From Parapedobacter koreensis (lineage in GTDB: Bacteria; Bacteroidota; Bacteroidia; Sphingobacteriales; Sphingobacteriaceae), in the NCBI RefSeq assembly GCF_900109365.1, contig NZ_FNZR01000003.1, positions 62,001 through 126,000 of the forward strand: DNA of 64,000 nucleotides, given 5' to 3'. The notes beneath the pieces are model-generated. The model was given only the letters and a program-made list of their open reading frames with translations, was not told the DNA's origin and did no database searches. The translations under genes and the position numbers were made by a program. Shown piece after piece: positions 17,641 to 26,252 of this stretch. Within the stretch, counting starts at the first letter, position 1, and each line of letters begins with the position of its first letter.

Positions 17641-18336
17641 ATGCCTATTGCCGATAGCGATATCATCTATGAAGACAACCATTTGCTTGCCGTAAATAAA
17701 CGAGCTGGATACCTCGTGCAGGCTGATCCCGGCGGTGATGAGCCGCTGGAAGCAATGGTCAATAAGTATTTAACCAAAAAATACAACAAGCCCAATGGCG
17801 CTTTTGTAGGTGTGGTACACCGGCTTGATCGCCCGGTGAGCGGACTGATACTTTTTGCCAAGACAAGCAAAGGGCTGGAGCGTATGCAAAAGCTTTTTAA
17901 AGATCGGGAAATCCAAAAGACGTATTGGGCGGTGGTTCGGAAAGCCCCGGAACAGCCGGAAGGCAAATTGGTACATTGGCTTTCACGTGACCGCACGCAG
18001 AATGTCACTAAAGTACATAGCGAACAGGCAGAAAGCAGGGTGTACGCCGAGCTGGACTACAAAGTGCTGGGTGAACTGGATGGCTACTATTTAATTGAGG
18101 TCTATCCATTGACCGGGCGTACCCATCAAATTCGTGCACAGCTTGCTTCCATGGGGTGCCCTATCGTGGGCGATCATAAGTATGGCTACCCAAGGGGGAG
18201 CCTCAGGCGATCCATTTGCCTGCATGCCAGGAAGCTGTCTTTTGTCCATCCCATTAAAAAGGAACCCATTGAATTATTTGCCAAGCTGCCGAAAGATGGC
18301 TTCTGGGATCGTTTCGAGGTATTCTATGGCAGATAG
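17641..18336 (+). CDS. RluA-family pseudouridine synthase
   Basis: The 231-residue protein is one catalytic domain without an S4 RNA-binding domain. The active site motif HRLDRPVSG is at residues 60-68 (catalytic Asp63), with later GRTHQIRAQ and GDHKYG motifs. It isomerises uridine to pseudouridine in RNA. The short, S4-less form resembles RluA/TruC-like enzymes, so the target site in rRNA or tRNA cannot be chosen from sequence. It has its own promoter overlapping prpD. Confidence 0.9.
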   Translation: MPIADSDIIYEDNHLLAVNKRAGYLVQADPGGDEPLEAMVNKYLTKKYNKPNGAFVGVVHRLDRPVSGLILFAKTSKGLERMQKLFKDREIQKTYWAVVRKAPEQPEGKLVHWLSRDRTQNVTKVHSEQAESRVYAELDYKVLGELDGYYLIEVYPLTGRTHQIRAQLASMGCPIVGDHKYGYPRGSLRRSICLHARKLSFVHPIKKEPIELFAKLPKDGFWDRFEVFYGR

Positions 18337-18358
18337 GAAATATGGCCGAACAATTTTG

Positions 18359-18366
18359 TATCTTTG
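18359..18366 (+). promoter_or_regulatory. -7 element touching the start of a small membrane protein gene
   Basis: TATCTTTG ends one base before the first ATG at 18368. The transcript would begin inside or just after that ATG, so translation may begin at the in-frame ATG at 18383. Confidence 0.55.
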
Positions 18367-18367
18367 T

Positions 18368-18649
18368 ATGATGAACAGGATAATGCGGTTTTTAGGAATC
18401 CTAATGGTTGCAGCTACACTATTTGCCGCTGTGCCGAACGACACGAAGGCACAGTGTGCCATGTGTACACTTACTGCCGAAAATGCCACCGAGCATGGCA
18501 ATACACAGGGAAAAGGGTTGAACAAAGGTATATTATTCCTACTGGCTATTCCCTACCTGGCAGCGGTAGGGATTGGGGTGCTGTGGTATAAAAAATATCG
18601 CAGCAAAAAAACAGTGAATGTAGACAATGACCCCATCGTATTGAATTAG
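18368..18649 (+). CDS. Small exported/membrane protein with CAMC motif
   Basis: The gene encodes 93 residues from 18368, or 88 from the ATG at 18383, which gives a cleaner signal peptide (MRFLGILMVAATL...). After the signal come Q-C-A-M-C-T-L-T-A-E, a Gly/Asn-rich stretch and one C-terminal membrane helix (about residues 57-77) with a basic tail. This small family recurs in Bacteroidota beside DUF983 genes, as here, where the DUF983 gene starts 8 bp downstream. The two close Cys could bind metal or form a disulfide. The function is unknown. Confidence 0.7.
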   Translation: MMNRIMRFLGILMVAATLFAAVPNDTKAQCAMCTLTAENATEHGNTQGKGLNKGILFLLAIPYLAAVGIGVLWYKKYRSKKTVNVDNDPIVLN

Positions 18650-18657
18650 TGTCTATC

Positions 18658-19071
18658 ATGGCTGCTGCTTCACATACCCCTAAATTCAAAGCGGTAATTA
18701 CTTCCAAATGCCCGAAATGCAGGGTAGGGAATATGTTTGTGGGTAAAACTTATGGGATTAAGCGGCAACGGATGAATGACGTATGCCCCCACTGCGGCTT
18801 CCGGTTTGAGATTGAGCCGGGTTATTTTTATGCAGCCATGTATGTAAGCTATGCCATGTCTGTTGCCCAGGTAGTGACGACAGGTTTATTGACTTACCAG
18901 GTGACCAAAAGTGAATCCCCATGGGTATACCTCGGTGTGCTGGTGGTGGCTATCCTAATTTTTGCCCCCTTTAATTTCCGCTATTCAAGGTTGATTCTTT
19001 TACATTACCTTACGCCAAAAGTGAAGTATGATCCCAAATATGAAGATCAGCTCCACGAAGAAATCCCTTAG
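18658..19071 (+). CDS. DUF983 membrane protein with zinc ribbon
   Basis: The 137-residue protein has two CxxC pairs (Cys18, Cys21, Cys43, Cys46) that form a probable zinc ribbon, followed by two transmembrane helices in the second half and the DUF983 ending FNFRYSRLILLHYL. I chose the ATG at 18658; a GTG at 18649 overlapping the previous stop would add three residues. It is probably co-transcribed with the small CAMC protein. No biochemical function is established for the family. Confidence 0.85.
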   Translation: MAAASHTPKFKAVITSKCPKCRVGNMFVGKTYGIKRQRMNDVCPHCGFRFEIEPGYFYAAMYVSYAMSVAQVVTTGLLTYQVTKSESPWVYLGVLVVAILIFAPFNFRYSRLILLHYLTPKVKYDPKYEDQLHEEIP

Positions 19072-19089
19072 TGGAGCTGGGAAAAGGAT

Positions 19090-19638
19090 TCAGAAGGGAC
19101 TGCTGATGTCTTTCAGGAAAGGTAACTGACGATCCTTTTCCGAAACGATAAGCTCTTCCGGATTCATGGGCCAATCAATGTGTAAATCGGGATCATCCCA
19201 CCGAACGCCTATTTCGCCGCTTTTGTCATAAAATCCGGTTACCTTATAGGCGAATAACGTATCATCTTCAAGCGCCACGAATCCGTGGAGAAAACCAGGG
19301 GGGATCCACATGGATTTTGCTTCATGCTCATCAAGTGTAATGGAAAAGCTTTGGCCGTACGTTTTCGAAGCTTTCCGGATGTCCACCGCGATATCCACCA
19401 CACGGCCACGCAAGACCCTTACCAATTTGCCTTGTGCATTTTCCCCTGCTTGGGCATGCATGCCGCGCAATACACCACGGCGGGAGCAAGAGAGGTTGTC
19501 CTGCACGAAGGTTGCTGTGATGCCGTTGCTGGCGAATAGTTTTTGGTTATACGTTTCAATAAAAAAACCGCGATCATCGTGCCACAATTGCGGCTCGATG
19601 ACAATGAGATCGGGTATTGGTGTGGGTAAAAATTTCAT
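19090..19638 (-). CDS. rfbC: dTDP-4-dehydrorhamnose 3,5-epimerase
   Basis: The 182-residue cupin-fold enzyme of dTDP-L-rhamnose synthesis shows the VLRGMHAQ segment with the catalytic His, AQGKLVRVLRG, the WIPPGFLHGF turn and the FAYKVTGFYDKSGE segment with the catalytic Tyr. The usual LRGLHFQ is changed to LRGMHAQ. The other rml genes are not adjacent, so the gene is detached from the rhamnose operon. A DUF4286 gene lies 7 bp upstream in the same direction. Confidence 0.92.
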   Translation of the reverse strand: MKFLPTPIPDLIVIEPQLWHDDRGFFIETYNQKLFASNGITATFVQDNLSCSRRGVLRGMHAQAGENAQGKLVRVLRGRVVDIAVDIRKASKTYGQSFSITLDEHEAKSMWIPPGFLHGFVALEDDTLFAYKVTGFYDKSGEIGVRWDDPDLHIDWPMNPEELIVSEKDRQLPFLKDISSPF

Positions 19639-19645
19639 ACGAGTA

Positions 19646-19942
19646 TTAGCTGTTGAGGTATTTCATGACACTATCAAAAAACAGGATTTTTCCTGCATAA
19701 TGCTGATTTGCAAAAGCTTGGATAGCCGCCAAGTGATGCTGTTGAAATGCTGCAATTTCTTCGCTGTTCTCCGCGCGCAGCTGAACGCAATAGGTGGTGC
19801 CTTCATGTGGCGAATCCAATAACTCCAGCAAGGCAACCGATATTTTTTCATCCCTGCGGCCTTGTATTTGTGCTTCGATATATTGCCTGACAATGTCTTG
19901 GATGTCGTTTTCAGTAATGATGGTGACGTTATATAAATACAT
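19646..19942 (-). CDS. DUF4286 family protein
   Basis: The 98-residue protein starts at the ATG at 19942 (MYLYNVTIITE), which is the conserved start of the family; a longer frame to 20044 is not supported. The small alpha/beta fold resembles a ferredoxin-like or antibiotic-biosynthesis-monooxygenase-like domain. The function is unknown. It precedes rfbC by 7 bp. A TATCTTCG box lies only 5 nt upstream of the ATG. Confidence 0.8.
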   Translation of the reverse strand: MYLYNVTIITENDIQDIVRQYIEAQIQGRRDEKISVALLELLDSPHEGTTYCVQLRAENSEEIAAFQQHHLAAIQAFANQHYAGKILFFDSVMKYLNS

Positions 19943-19947
19943 GGGGA

Positions 19948-19955
19948 CGAAGATA
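19948..19955 (-). promoter_or_regulatory. -7-like box abutting the DUF4286 start
   Basis: TATCTTCG on the minus strand, one mismatch from TAnnTTTG, 5 nt before the ATG at 19942. Confidence 0.4.
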
Positions 19956-20099
19956 AGCAATCTATCTAAAGCCTGCTTAAAATAGCTTGGCAATAGGTAT
20001 GAAATCGTTATATTCCGACGTGTAAAATTAAGGTTGCATAACAAGCTTTTACCGTAAATTTTTCCACCTTTGGAAGAATGGAGAGGGAAGTCAGTTAAT

Positions 20100-21983
20100 A
20101 TGGTACGTCATATTGTGTTTTGGTTGCTCGGAATGACGTTCACGGCCTTTTTGGGTGGTTGTGATGATCACAAGGCACGCATTATACCTGTGGAGGATTT
20201 TTTTTCCGAGCCTGAAAAGACCAATTTCAAGATATCGCCTAACGGCAAATATATCGCTTACCTAAACAATTACGGAGGGCAGAAGAATATCTATGTCCTT
20301 GAGCCTGATAAAGTAGGGCAGGAGCAACGCATCACGTCGGAAACGGAATTGGGTATCCAATCTTATTTCTGGGGCAATGATAATGAATTGATTTTTACCA
20401 AAGATAAGAAAAACGACAGCCTGCAGGTGTTTGCCGTCAACCGGGCTACGCTGGCTGTACGGCATCTTATGCCCGCTTCTTCGGTGAAATTGCGGTGGAT
20501 ATCGCCGAAGGTAATCGATAATGGTTTCTTGATTTCACTTAATGAGCGGGACTCGTCTGTATTCGATGTTTATAGACTCCATACGGATGCTTGCAAAAAA
20601 GAGTTGGTGGCCAGGAATCCCGGCAACATTATCAAATGGTTTGCTGATTTAGATGGGCAATTGCGGCTGGCGCTGGCCAGTGATAGTGTAAAAGAAACCA
20701 TGTTGTACCGGGCGAGCGAAAAAGATGCGTTTAGACCGGTGATGAGCAATAGTTTCAGAAACTCCATCATGCCGATTGGATTTTCGGGAGAAAATAAAAA
20801 CCATGTGTTTGCCCTTTCCAATATCAATAGGGATAAATTGGCATTGGTGGAAATCGACATGGAAACCGGTGAGGAGGTCAGGATAATTTACAGCCACCCG
20901 GATGTGGATGTAGATAATGGCGGATATTCCAGTGACCGTGGGGAGATGTCGTATGCGACGTATGCTACATGGAAGCAGCAGCGCCATTTTCTCAATAAGC
21001 AGACGGAGGAGGTGTACCAGGCAATCAGCCAGAAACTGGACGGTTATGAGGTGAGTATACTCGATAGGGATACCGCACGCACGCGGTTTATCTTACGTTC
21101 GTATACAGACAAAGATCCGGGCGCAACCTATTATTACGACATTACCGAGGATGCATTGATCAAATTGGCCGACAACAGCCCCGCACTGAAGGACTGCTTG
21201 CTTGCCGAAATGAAGCCTATTACCTATCGGGCACGCGATGGCCGCCAGATACAAGGATACTTGACCATGCCAGTAAAGGCGAAAGGCAAAAAGACGCCGG
21301 TGATTGTATACCCCCACAATGGCCCGAGCGACCGGAATCGCTGGGGATTCAATCCGGAAGTACAGTTTTTCGCAAATCGCGGATTCGCGGTATTTCAAGT
21401 CAATTACCGGGGATCCACCGGATATGGCAAGGAGTTTTGGTCATCCGGATTCAAGGAGTGGGGCGGAAAAATCCAGGACGATATTACCGATGGCGTACGC
21501 TGGCTGATTGACGAAGGCGTGGTAGATTCATCCCGCATAGGTATCTACGGTGCTGGTTTTGGTGGCTATTCGGCATTGCACGGAGCTTGCTTCAATTCTG
21601 ATTTGTATGCCTGCGCGGCTTCTTATTCGGGTTTTGCCAATTTATTTACCTACCTCAAGGAGGTGCCGCCCCACCTCAAGCCTTACTTGCAAATGTATTA
21701 CGAAATTATCGGTAATCCCGAATCTGAACCCGATTTGATCAAAGCGATGTCCCCGGTGTTTCATTCAGACAACATTGAAATACCCGTTTTTATTGCACAA
21801 GGGGGGAAGGATAGCTGGAGTACCGTCAACGAGACAAACCAGTTCGTTCAGAAGCTCAAAAAGCGGAAAATACCGATTACTTATATCTTGCGCGAAGAAG
21901 AAGGCCGATATTTCCGCAATGAAGAAAACCGAATTTTATTTTACAGGGAATTAGGTGCATTTTTTGATAAGTATTTGAAATGA
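20100..21983 (+). CDS. S9-family prolyl-oligopeptidase-like lipoprotein lacking catalytic Ser and His
   Basis: The 627-residue protein starts at 20100 with a lipoprotein signal peptide ending in the lipobox L-G-G-C (about residues 16-19). Residues about 30-370 form a WD/beta-propeller-like region and the rest an alpha/beta hydrolase domain. The nucleophile elbow expected as G-G-S-Y-G-G-Y reads G-A-G-F-G-G-Y, so the Ser is Gly486. The Asp is present (GGKDSW, Asp571). The expected G-H-G-F is G-R-Y-F, putting Arg603 in place of His. It should therefore be proteolytically inactive. The stop overlaps the ATG of a histidine kinase by 4 bp, so a sensory or adaptor role is likely. Confidence 0.88.
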   Translation: MVRHIVFWLLGMTFTAFLGGCDDHKARIIPVEDFFSEPEKTNFKISPNGKYIAYLNNYGGQKNIYVLEPDKVGQEQRITSETELGIQSYFWGNDNELIFTKDKKNDSLQVFAVNRATLAVRHLMPASSVKLRWISPKVIDNGFLISLNERDSSVFDVYRLHTDACKKELVARNPGNIIKWFADLDGQLRLALASDSVKETMLYRASEKDAFRPVMSNSFRNSIMPIGFSGENKNHVFALSNINRDKLALVEIDMETGEEVRIIYSHPDVDVDNGGYSSDRGEMSYATYATWKQQRHFLNKQTEEVYQAISQKLDGYEVSILDRDTARTRFILRSYTDKDPGATYYYDITEDALIKLADNSPALKDCLLAEMKPITYRARDGRQIQGYLTMPVKAKGKKTPVIVYPHNGPSDRNRWGFNPEVQFFANRGFAVFQVNYRGSTGYGKEFWSSGFKEWGGKIQDDITDGVRWLIDEGVVDSSRIGIYGAGFGGYSALHGACFNSDLYACAASYSGFANLFTYLKEVPPHLKPYLQMYYEIIGNPESEPDLIKAMSPVFHSDNIEIPVFIAQGGKDSWSTVNETNQFVQKLKKRKIPITYILREEEGRYFRNEENRILFYRELGAFFDKYLK

Positions 21984-23647
21984 CGCATCGACGCAATACC
22001 TATCGCATAAACTATGTATTGGTTAGTGCTTTTATAGTTGTTGTCATTGCCTCGTTTGTGCTGGCCCTCATCCTCGCCCGGGATTTGACCATCACCTATG
22101 TTGAAAATGAATTTGCATCCAGGAAAGTAGAGGTACTGGAATATAATATTGGGCCGTTCAATGATTTTTTTCAAAACCGGATTCCGGAAATATCATTCTA
22201 CCAGGGTTATTTGGATTCAGCTGGGGTGGCATCGTATGCTGATAGTGTATTGCAGACCTATCCCTTTGTCGAACGCATCGTTTTTTATGACGTGGCGCTG
22301 AGTAATAGCGAATACATCGATTACGGTTTTTCGGCAAACAGCTTGGTGGTGTATCCCAAGGGTGTGTACCAGTTCAGCCAGCATAACAAGCCCGATAGCC
22401 AATCAACGGCAACCAATCACACGACACAATTGCCGCTATCACTATCGGATGATTTCAACAACATGGCCGTGAAATTTGCAGCTTTTATCGAGCGGGTAGA
22501 TACGACCAAGGCGTTGAGGGATGATGATATCTTCAAAGTGTTTTATTCGGTGACGCCGGGAAAAATATCCTACATGAATATTCCCCGGAGGGACGACCTG
22601 AAAACCTATAAAGAACTGATGTATAGGAAACATTTGCACGACGCAGTCTATGAGCAGGACATTCTAACTTATTTCATCGATCCGAATAAATTGTCGCTTA
22701 AAAATACCGTGCCCGAATTGTACCAGCATATACAGATACAACCCTTGGTCTACGAGTCTATAGACACCGATCCGGATTTATTTACGACGGAAACGCCGTT
22801 GCCGGGCGCCTTGGCCGATTACAAGATATACTTCAGTTCAAGCCGGCCCTTCCTACAGACTGAAATCAATCGGCGGTTTTTACCCGTACTGGCTGGTGTA
22901 GTCGCCATTTATCTGCTGCTGGCGGTCATTGCTTATTTAATTTATCGAAACCTCTACGTAAACAAGCGTATGTTTAAATTGCAGTATGATTTCATTAATA
23001 ACCTGACACATGAATTTAAGACACCAGTGAGTGTCATCAAGATTGCGGGCAATAATATCAAAAGTGCAAAGCAACTTTCGGATAACGAACGTATACACTA
23101 TGGGAGAATTTTGGATGAGGAAGCGGATAGGCTCAATAATTTGATGAATACGTTGCTCTCTTTTACCCAAATTGAAAATAAATCCATAAAAATGGAACGG
23201 GAAGAGGTTGATTTGCACGAATTTTGTGATAAAGTATTGGCGGCTTCCAAAATTAAATATGGAGATTTAAATATCCAATGCAACGTGGATGCGAAGCGTA
23301 CGTTATATATCGATCCGGTTTTGTTGAACAGTATATTCCAAAATTTGATAGACAACGCTTATAAATATTCCAAGCCGGACAATAAAGTGCTGAATATACA
23401 GATTGCACAAACAAAAAAGCAAGTGACCATGCGGTTTGCCGATAAAGGTATCGGTATTGCCAAGAAGGAATTGGTTCATATCTTCAAAAAGTTCTATCGT
23501 GTGCAGAATCAATATAACCAGCAAGGCAGTGTAGGGCTTGGGCTTGCTTTTTGCAAGGAACTGGTCAACTTTATGGGCGGCAATATCAGTGTGGAGAGCG
23601 AACTAGGTAAAGGCACTACGTTTATCATTATTTTTCCAGTAGATTAG
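21980..23647 (+). CDS. Sensor histidine kinase (two transmembrane helices, large periplasmic domain)
   Basis: The 555-residue protein has TM1 at about 12-34, a 260-residue extracytoplasmic sensor domain and TM2 at about 301-323. Next come a HisKA domain with NLTHEFKTP (His344) and a HATPase_c domain with the N box NLIDNAYKYS, the G1 box DKGIGI and the G2 box GLGLAFCK. It would phosphorylate the response regulator 36 bp downstream. Its ATG overlaps the stop of the S9-like lipoprotein gene (ATGA), so the two are translationally coupled and probably act in one pathway. Confidence 0.93.
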   Translation: MTHRRNTYRINYVLVSAFIVVVIASFVLALILARDLTITYVENEFASRKVEVLEYNIGPFNDFFQNRIPEISFYQGYLDSAGVASYADSVLQTYPFVERIVFYDVALSNSEYIDYGFSANSLVVYPKGVYQFSQHNKPDSQSTATNHTTQLPLSLSDDFNNMAVKFAAFIERVDTTKALRDDDIFKVFYSVTPGKISYMNIPRRDDLKTYKELMYRKHLHDAVYEQDILTYFIDPNKLSLKNTVPELYQHIQIQPLVYESIDTDPDLFTTETPLPGALADYKIYFSSSRPFLQTEINRRFLPVLAGVVAIYLLLAVIAYLIYRNLYVNKRMFKLQYDFINNLTHEFKTPVSVIKIAGNNIKSAKQLSDNERIHYGRILDEEADRLNNLMNTLLSFTQIENKSIKMEREEVDLHEFCDKVLAASKIKYGDLNIQCNVDAKRTLYIDPVLLNSIFQNLIDNAYKYSKPDNKVLNIQIAQTKKQVTMRFADKGIGIAKKELVHIFKKFYRVQNQYNQQGSVGLGLAFCKELVNFMGGNISVESELGKGTTFIIIFPVD

Positions 23648-23683
23648 CAACGTGGATTACAAATCCATAAATCGTATCAAGAT

Positions 23684-24376
23684 ATGCAAAAAAATATCAA
23701 AATAGCCGTCATCGAAGACGACGAAAATTTACGTTTCTTGGTTAGTCATCGCTTGGAGTCGGAGAATTTCCATGTTATCCAGGCAGGAAACGGCGATGAA
23801 GCGGAAAAAATGATATTGGAGCAAAAGCCCGATATTGTTTTACTGGATTGGATGTTGCCTGGCAGGCAGGGCTCAGAAATATGTGCCAGCCTGAGGAAAG
23901 AAGGGTTTGCCAATCTCATCATCATGATGACGGCCAAATCACAGGATGTGGATAAAATCGATGCCTATAGCTTTGGGGTTTCAGATTACATTACCAAGCC
24001 GTTTAGCATGGACGTGCTGGTGGCTATGATTGAAAACAAAATTAAATACTTTGTCAATAGCCAAAACGCCGATTTGTATACCTTTGGTGATACCGAGCAT
24101 CATCCCAATATCCATTCGCTGGTACGCAATGGCAAGAAGATCGAACTCACCATTCTGGAAAACCGTATTTTGCTTTATTTCTTGCAAAATGTAGGACGTG
24201 TCATCAGCCGTGATGAACTGATGCAGGTGGTATGGGGGTACAGCTCCAATGTCAATACCCGCACATTGGATATGCACATTGTGCGTTTGCGCAAGAAAAT
24301 CGAGGTCAATGCCGATAAACCGGCATACTTGCAAACCGTCAGAGGCATGGGTTATAAGTTTGTAGACAATCCCTGA
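23684..24376 (+). CDS. OmpR/PhoB-family response regulator
   Basis: The 230-residue protein has a receiver domain with the acidic pocket EDD (11-13), phosphoacceptor Asp55 in LLDWMLPG, and the conserved TKPF Lys near residue 108. The winged-helix DNA-binding domain (about 130-228) ends in the typical VRGMGYKF. It is the third gene of the S9-like lipoprotein/kinase/regulator operon. Target genes are unknown; autoregulation is common for this arrangement. Confidence 0.94.
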   Translation: MQKNIKIAVIEDDENLRFLVSHRLESENFHVIQAGNGDEAEKMILEQKPDIVLLDWMLPGRQGSEICASLRKEGFANLIIMMTAKSQDVDKIDAYSFGVSDYITKPFSMDVLVAMIENKIKYFVNSQNADLYTFGDTEHHPNIHSLVRNGKKIELTILENRILLYFLQNVGRVISRDELMQVVWGYSSNVNTRTLDMHIVRLRKKIEVNADKPAYLQTVRGMGYKFVDNP

Positions 24377-24416
24377 TTATCTACGTTCTTTTTTTGTTTT
24401 TTTAAAAAACATTCGC

Positions 24417-24424
24417 TATCTTCG
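24417..24424 (+). promoter_or_regulatory. Candidate greA -7 element
   Basis: TATCTTCG, one mismatch from TAnnTTTG. If used, transcription starts near 24430, immediately before a strong terminator-like hairpin, and the greA ATG lies 75 bp further on. Confidence 0.4.
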
Positions 24425-24433
24425 TCGCAACGA

Positions 24434-24478
24434 GCAAGGCCATGCCACTTAGAACGGTATGGTCTTGCTTCTTTTTTT
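24434..24478 (+). terminator. Hairpin plus T tract before greA (terminator or leader attenuator)
   Basis: A 13-bp stem (24434-24446 with 24456-24468, two G-T pairs) with a 9-nt loop followed by TTCTTTTTTT. It either ends the two-component operon transcript or acts as a terminator inside the greA leader. Confidence 0.8.
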
Positions 24479-24504
24479 GACTTTATTTTTAATTCATAAT
24501 TACT

Positions 24505-24978
24505 ATGGCAGAAGTAACGTATTACAGCAAAGAGGGATTGGAAAAACTCAAGGACGAGTTGCAGTATCTCAAAACAGAAGGCAGAGCAAGGATTGCCAAG
24601 GCCATTGCCGAAGCACGCGACAAGGGGGATTTGTCTGAAAATGCCGAATACGATGCAGCAAAGGAAGCTCAGGGATTGCATGAGGCCAAAATCGCCAAAT
24701 TGGAGGATAGCTTGGCCTATGCCCGCGTTATTGATGAGTCTACACTGGATACTTCCAAGGTGCTAGCACTATCGATTGTCAAACTCAAAAACGTGAAAAA
24801 CGGCGCCGTGATGACGTATCAATTGGTGTCAGAAACGGAAGCGGATCTCAAAGCGGGTAAAATATCCGTGAAGTCGCCCATTGCCCAGGGATTGCTGGGC
24901 AAATCAATCGGCGACAAGGCGCAGATACAGGTGCCGGCAGGCCAGGTAGAGTTGGAAATCTTAGATATTTCCAGGTAA
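24505..24978 (+). CDS. greA: Transcription elongation factor GreA
   Basis: The 157-residue protein has an N-terminal antiparallel coiled coil (residues about 1-75) with the conserved GDLSENAEYDAAKEAQ tip and a C-terminal FKBP-like domain ending in QVELEILDI. It stimulates cleavage of backtracked transcripts in the RNA polymerase secondary channel. The tip acidic residues needed for cleavage are present. A strong hairpin lies 26 bp upstream of the start codon and another terminator follows at 25040. Confidence 0.96.
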   Translation: MAEVTYYSKEGLEKLKDELQYLKTEGRARIAKAIAEARDKGDLSENAEYDAAKEAQGLHEAKIAKLEDSLAYARVIDESTLDTSKVLALSIVKLKNVKNGAVMTYQLVSETEADLKAGKISVKSPIAQGLLGKSIGDKAQIQVPAGQVELEILDISR

Positions 24979-25039
24979 TAGCTGTGACGGTTATGTGCGG
25001 GTCTGCCATAACCGCACATAAACAAACATTATTATCCAG

Positions 25040-25067
25040 CGGCTGTTTACCAAAGACAGCCGTTTTT
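25040..25067 (+). terminator. Intrinsic terminator of greA
   Basis: A 7-bp GC-rich stem CGGCTGT/ACAGCCG with a 9-nt loop followed by TTTTT. Confidence 0.8.
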
Positions 25068-25070
25068 GTT

Positions 25071-25078
25071 TAACTTTG
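25071..25078 (+). promoter_or_regulatory. -7 promoter element of the HIT gene
   Basis: TAACTTTG, an exact consensus match, 22 bp before the ATG at 25101. Its -33 region would fall inside the greA terminator stem. Confidence 0.55.
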
Positions 25079-25100
25079 CACACACCAACTAAAAAACAAT

Positions 25101-25514
25101 ATGCCAACCCTATTTTCCAGAATCGTCGCCGGTGAAATACCGGCCTACAAAGTAGCCGAAAGCAACGATTACCTTGCCTTTTTAGATATCAATCCGTTGG
25201 CTAAAGGACATGTGCTCGTCATCCCCAAGCGGGAGACGGATTACGTGTTTGATATGGAAGATGACGATTATATGGGGCTTTGGATTTTTGCGAAAATTGT
25301 CGCGCACGCCATTAAGCAGGTATACCCTTGTGAGAAGGTTGGCGTGGCTGTGGTCGGATTAGAAGTAGCTCATGCACATATCCATTTGGTGCCCATCAAT
25401 GCGGTGGATGATATTAACTTCAGCAGACCAAAGCTGACACTGACCCAAGAGGAGCTTGCCGAAAGTGCAGAAGCGATCAAAAACTCGGTCTTGTCAATAA
25501 CGAATAAGCCATAG
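25101..25514 (+). CDS. HIT family protein
   Basis: The 137-residue histidine-triad nucleotide-binding protein carries the HxHxH signature HAHIH at residues 91-95 and the N-terminal FSRIVAGEIPAYKV start typical of Hint-like proteins. It probably hydrolyses AMP-linked or dinucleoside phosphates in the cytoplasm; the physiological substrate is not known. It commonly follows greA in Bacteroidota, as here. Confidence 0.92.
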   Translation: MPTLFSRIVAGEIPAYKVAESNDYLAFLDINPLAKGHVLVIPKRETDYVFDMEDDDYMGLWIFAKIVAHAIKQVYPCEKVGVAVVGLEVAHAHIHLVPINAVDDINFSRPKLTLTQEELAESAEAIKNSVLSITNKP

Positions 25515-25538
25515 CTTTCTGCTATACCCCCTTAGCAT

Positions 25539-25569
25539 TTTGCCCATACGCGCAATTTGCGTAAGTTTG
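25539..25569 (+). promoter_or_regulatory. Consensus promoter of the first dedA-type gene
   Basis: TTTG (25539-25542) and TAAGTTTG (25562-25569) with exactly 19 bp between them, the best match in the window to the Bacteroidota -33/-7 promoter. The ATG follows 12 bp later. Confidence 0.8.
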
Positions 25570-25581
25570 TAACTGATATTT

Positions 25582-26241
25582 ATGCAAGAGTTCTGGGAGT
25601 CATTTTCGCAATTGCTGGATGCCGAGGCATTGATAAGGTCTGGAGGCTTCTATCTTGTCATCTTTATCGTGTTTGCAGAGACCGGGCTTTTTTTCGGTTT
25701 TTTCCTGCCGGGAGATTACTTGCTGTTTTTGGCAGGTTTGTTTTGTGCTTCCGGCATGCTGAATGTAGACATCGCGACATTGTGTCTTGGGCTCTTTGCA
25801 GCAGGGGTAATGGGTAATTTTATGGGTTACTGGTTCGGCTGGCGAACAGGCCCGATGCTCTTCAAACGTAAAGATACCTGGCTTTTCAAGCGCCGGTATG
25901 TGGTGATGGCGGAGGAGTTTTACCATAAATACGGTGGGCCTGCATTGATTATTGGTCGTTTTGTGCCAATAATCCGTACATTTGCACCGATATTAGCGGG
26001 TATCGTACAGCTAAATTTCCGGAAATTCGTGCTTTACAATATTTCCGGGGCGGTGGTGTGGGTGTTGTTGCTGACCCTGTCCGGTTTTTTTTTGGGACGC
26101 GAATTTCCGCAAATCATTAATTACATTGAGTATATTATTATTGGCTTTATAACGATTTCGTTTACACCGATATTGATAGCGTTGATTAGAAGAAGACTAC
26201 GCCTTAAGAAAAAAGCTGAAATTACAAATAAACAACCATAG
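25582..26241 (+). CDS. DedA family membrane protein
   Basis: The 219-residue SNARE-associated/DedA protein has the hallmark [13 protein letters not shown] segment (about 34-46) and a second re-entrant segment [16 protein letters not shown], plus four or more transmembrane helices. The family translocates lipids such as undecaprenyl phosphate or affects proton-motive force. A paralogue with nearly the same segments lies at 47019. Downstream ppa begins 11 bp later, probably in one transcript. Confidence 0.92.
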   Translation: MQEFWESFSQLLDAEALIRSGGFYLVIFIVFAETGLFFGFFLPGDYLLFLAGLFCASGMLNVDIATLCLGLFAAGVMGNFMGYWFGWRTGPMLFKRKDTWLFKRRYVVMAEEFYHKYGGPALIIGRFVPIIRTFAPILAGIVQLNFRKFVLYNISGAVVWVLLLTLSGFFLGREFPQIINYIEYIIIGFITISFTPILIALIRRRLRLKKKAEITNKQP

Positions 26242-26252
26242 CGCTATATAGC

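Noticed and set aside
17584-18336. RluA-type gene as part of the prp operon
   Set aside because: A promoter with good -33 and -7 elements overlaps the prpD end, so independent transcription is more likely.
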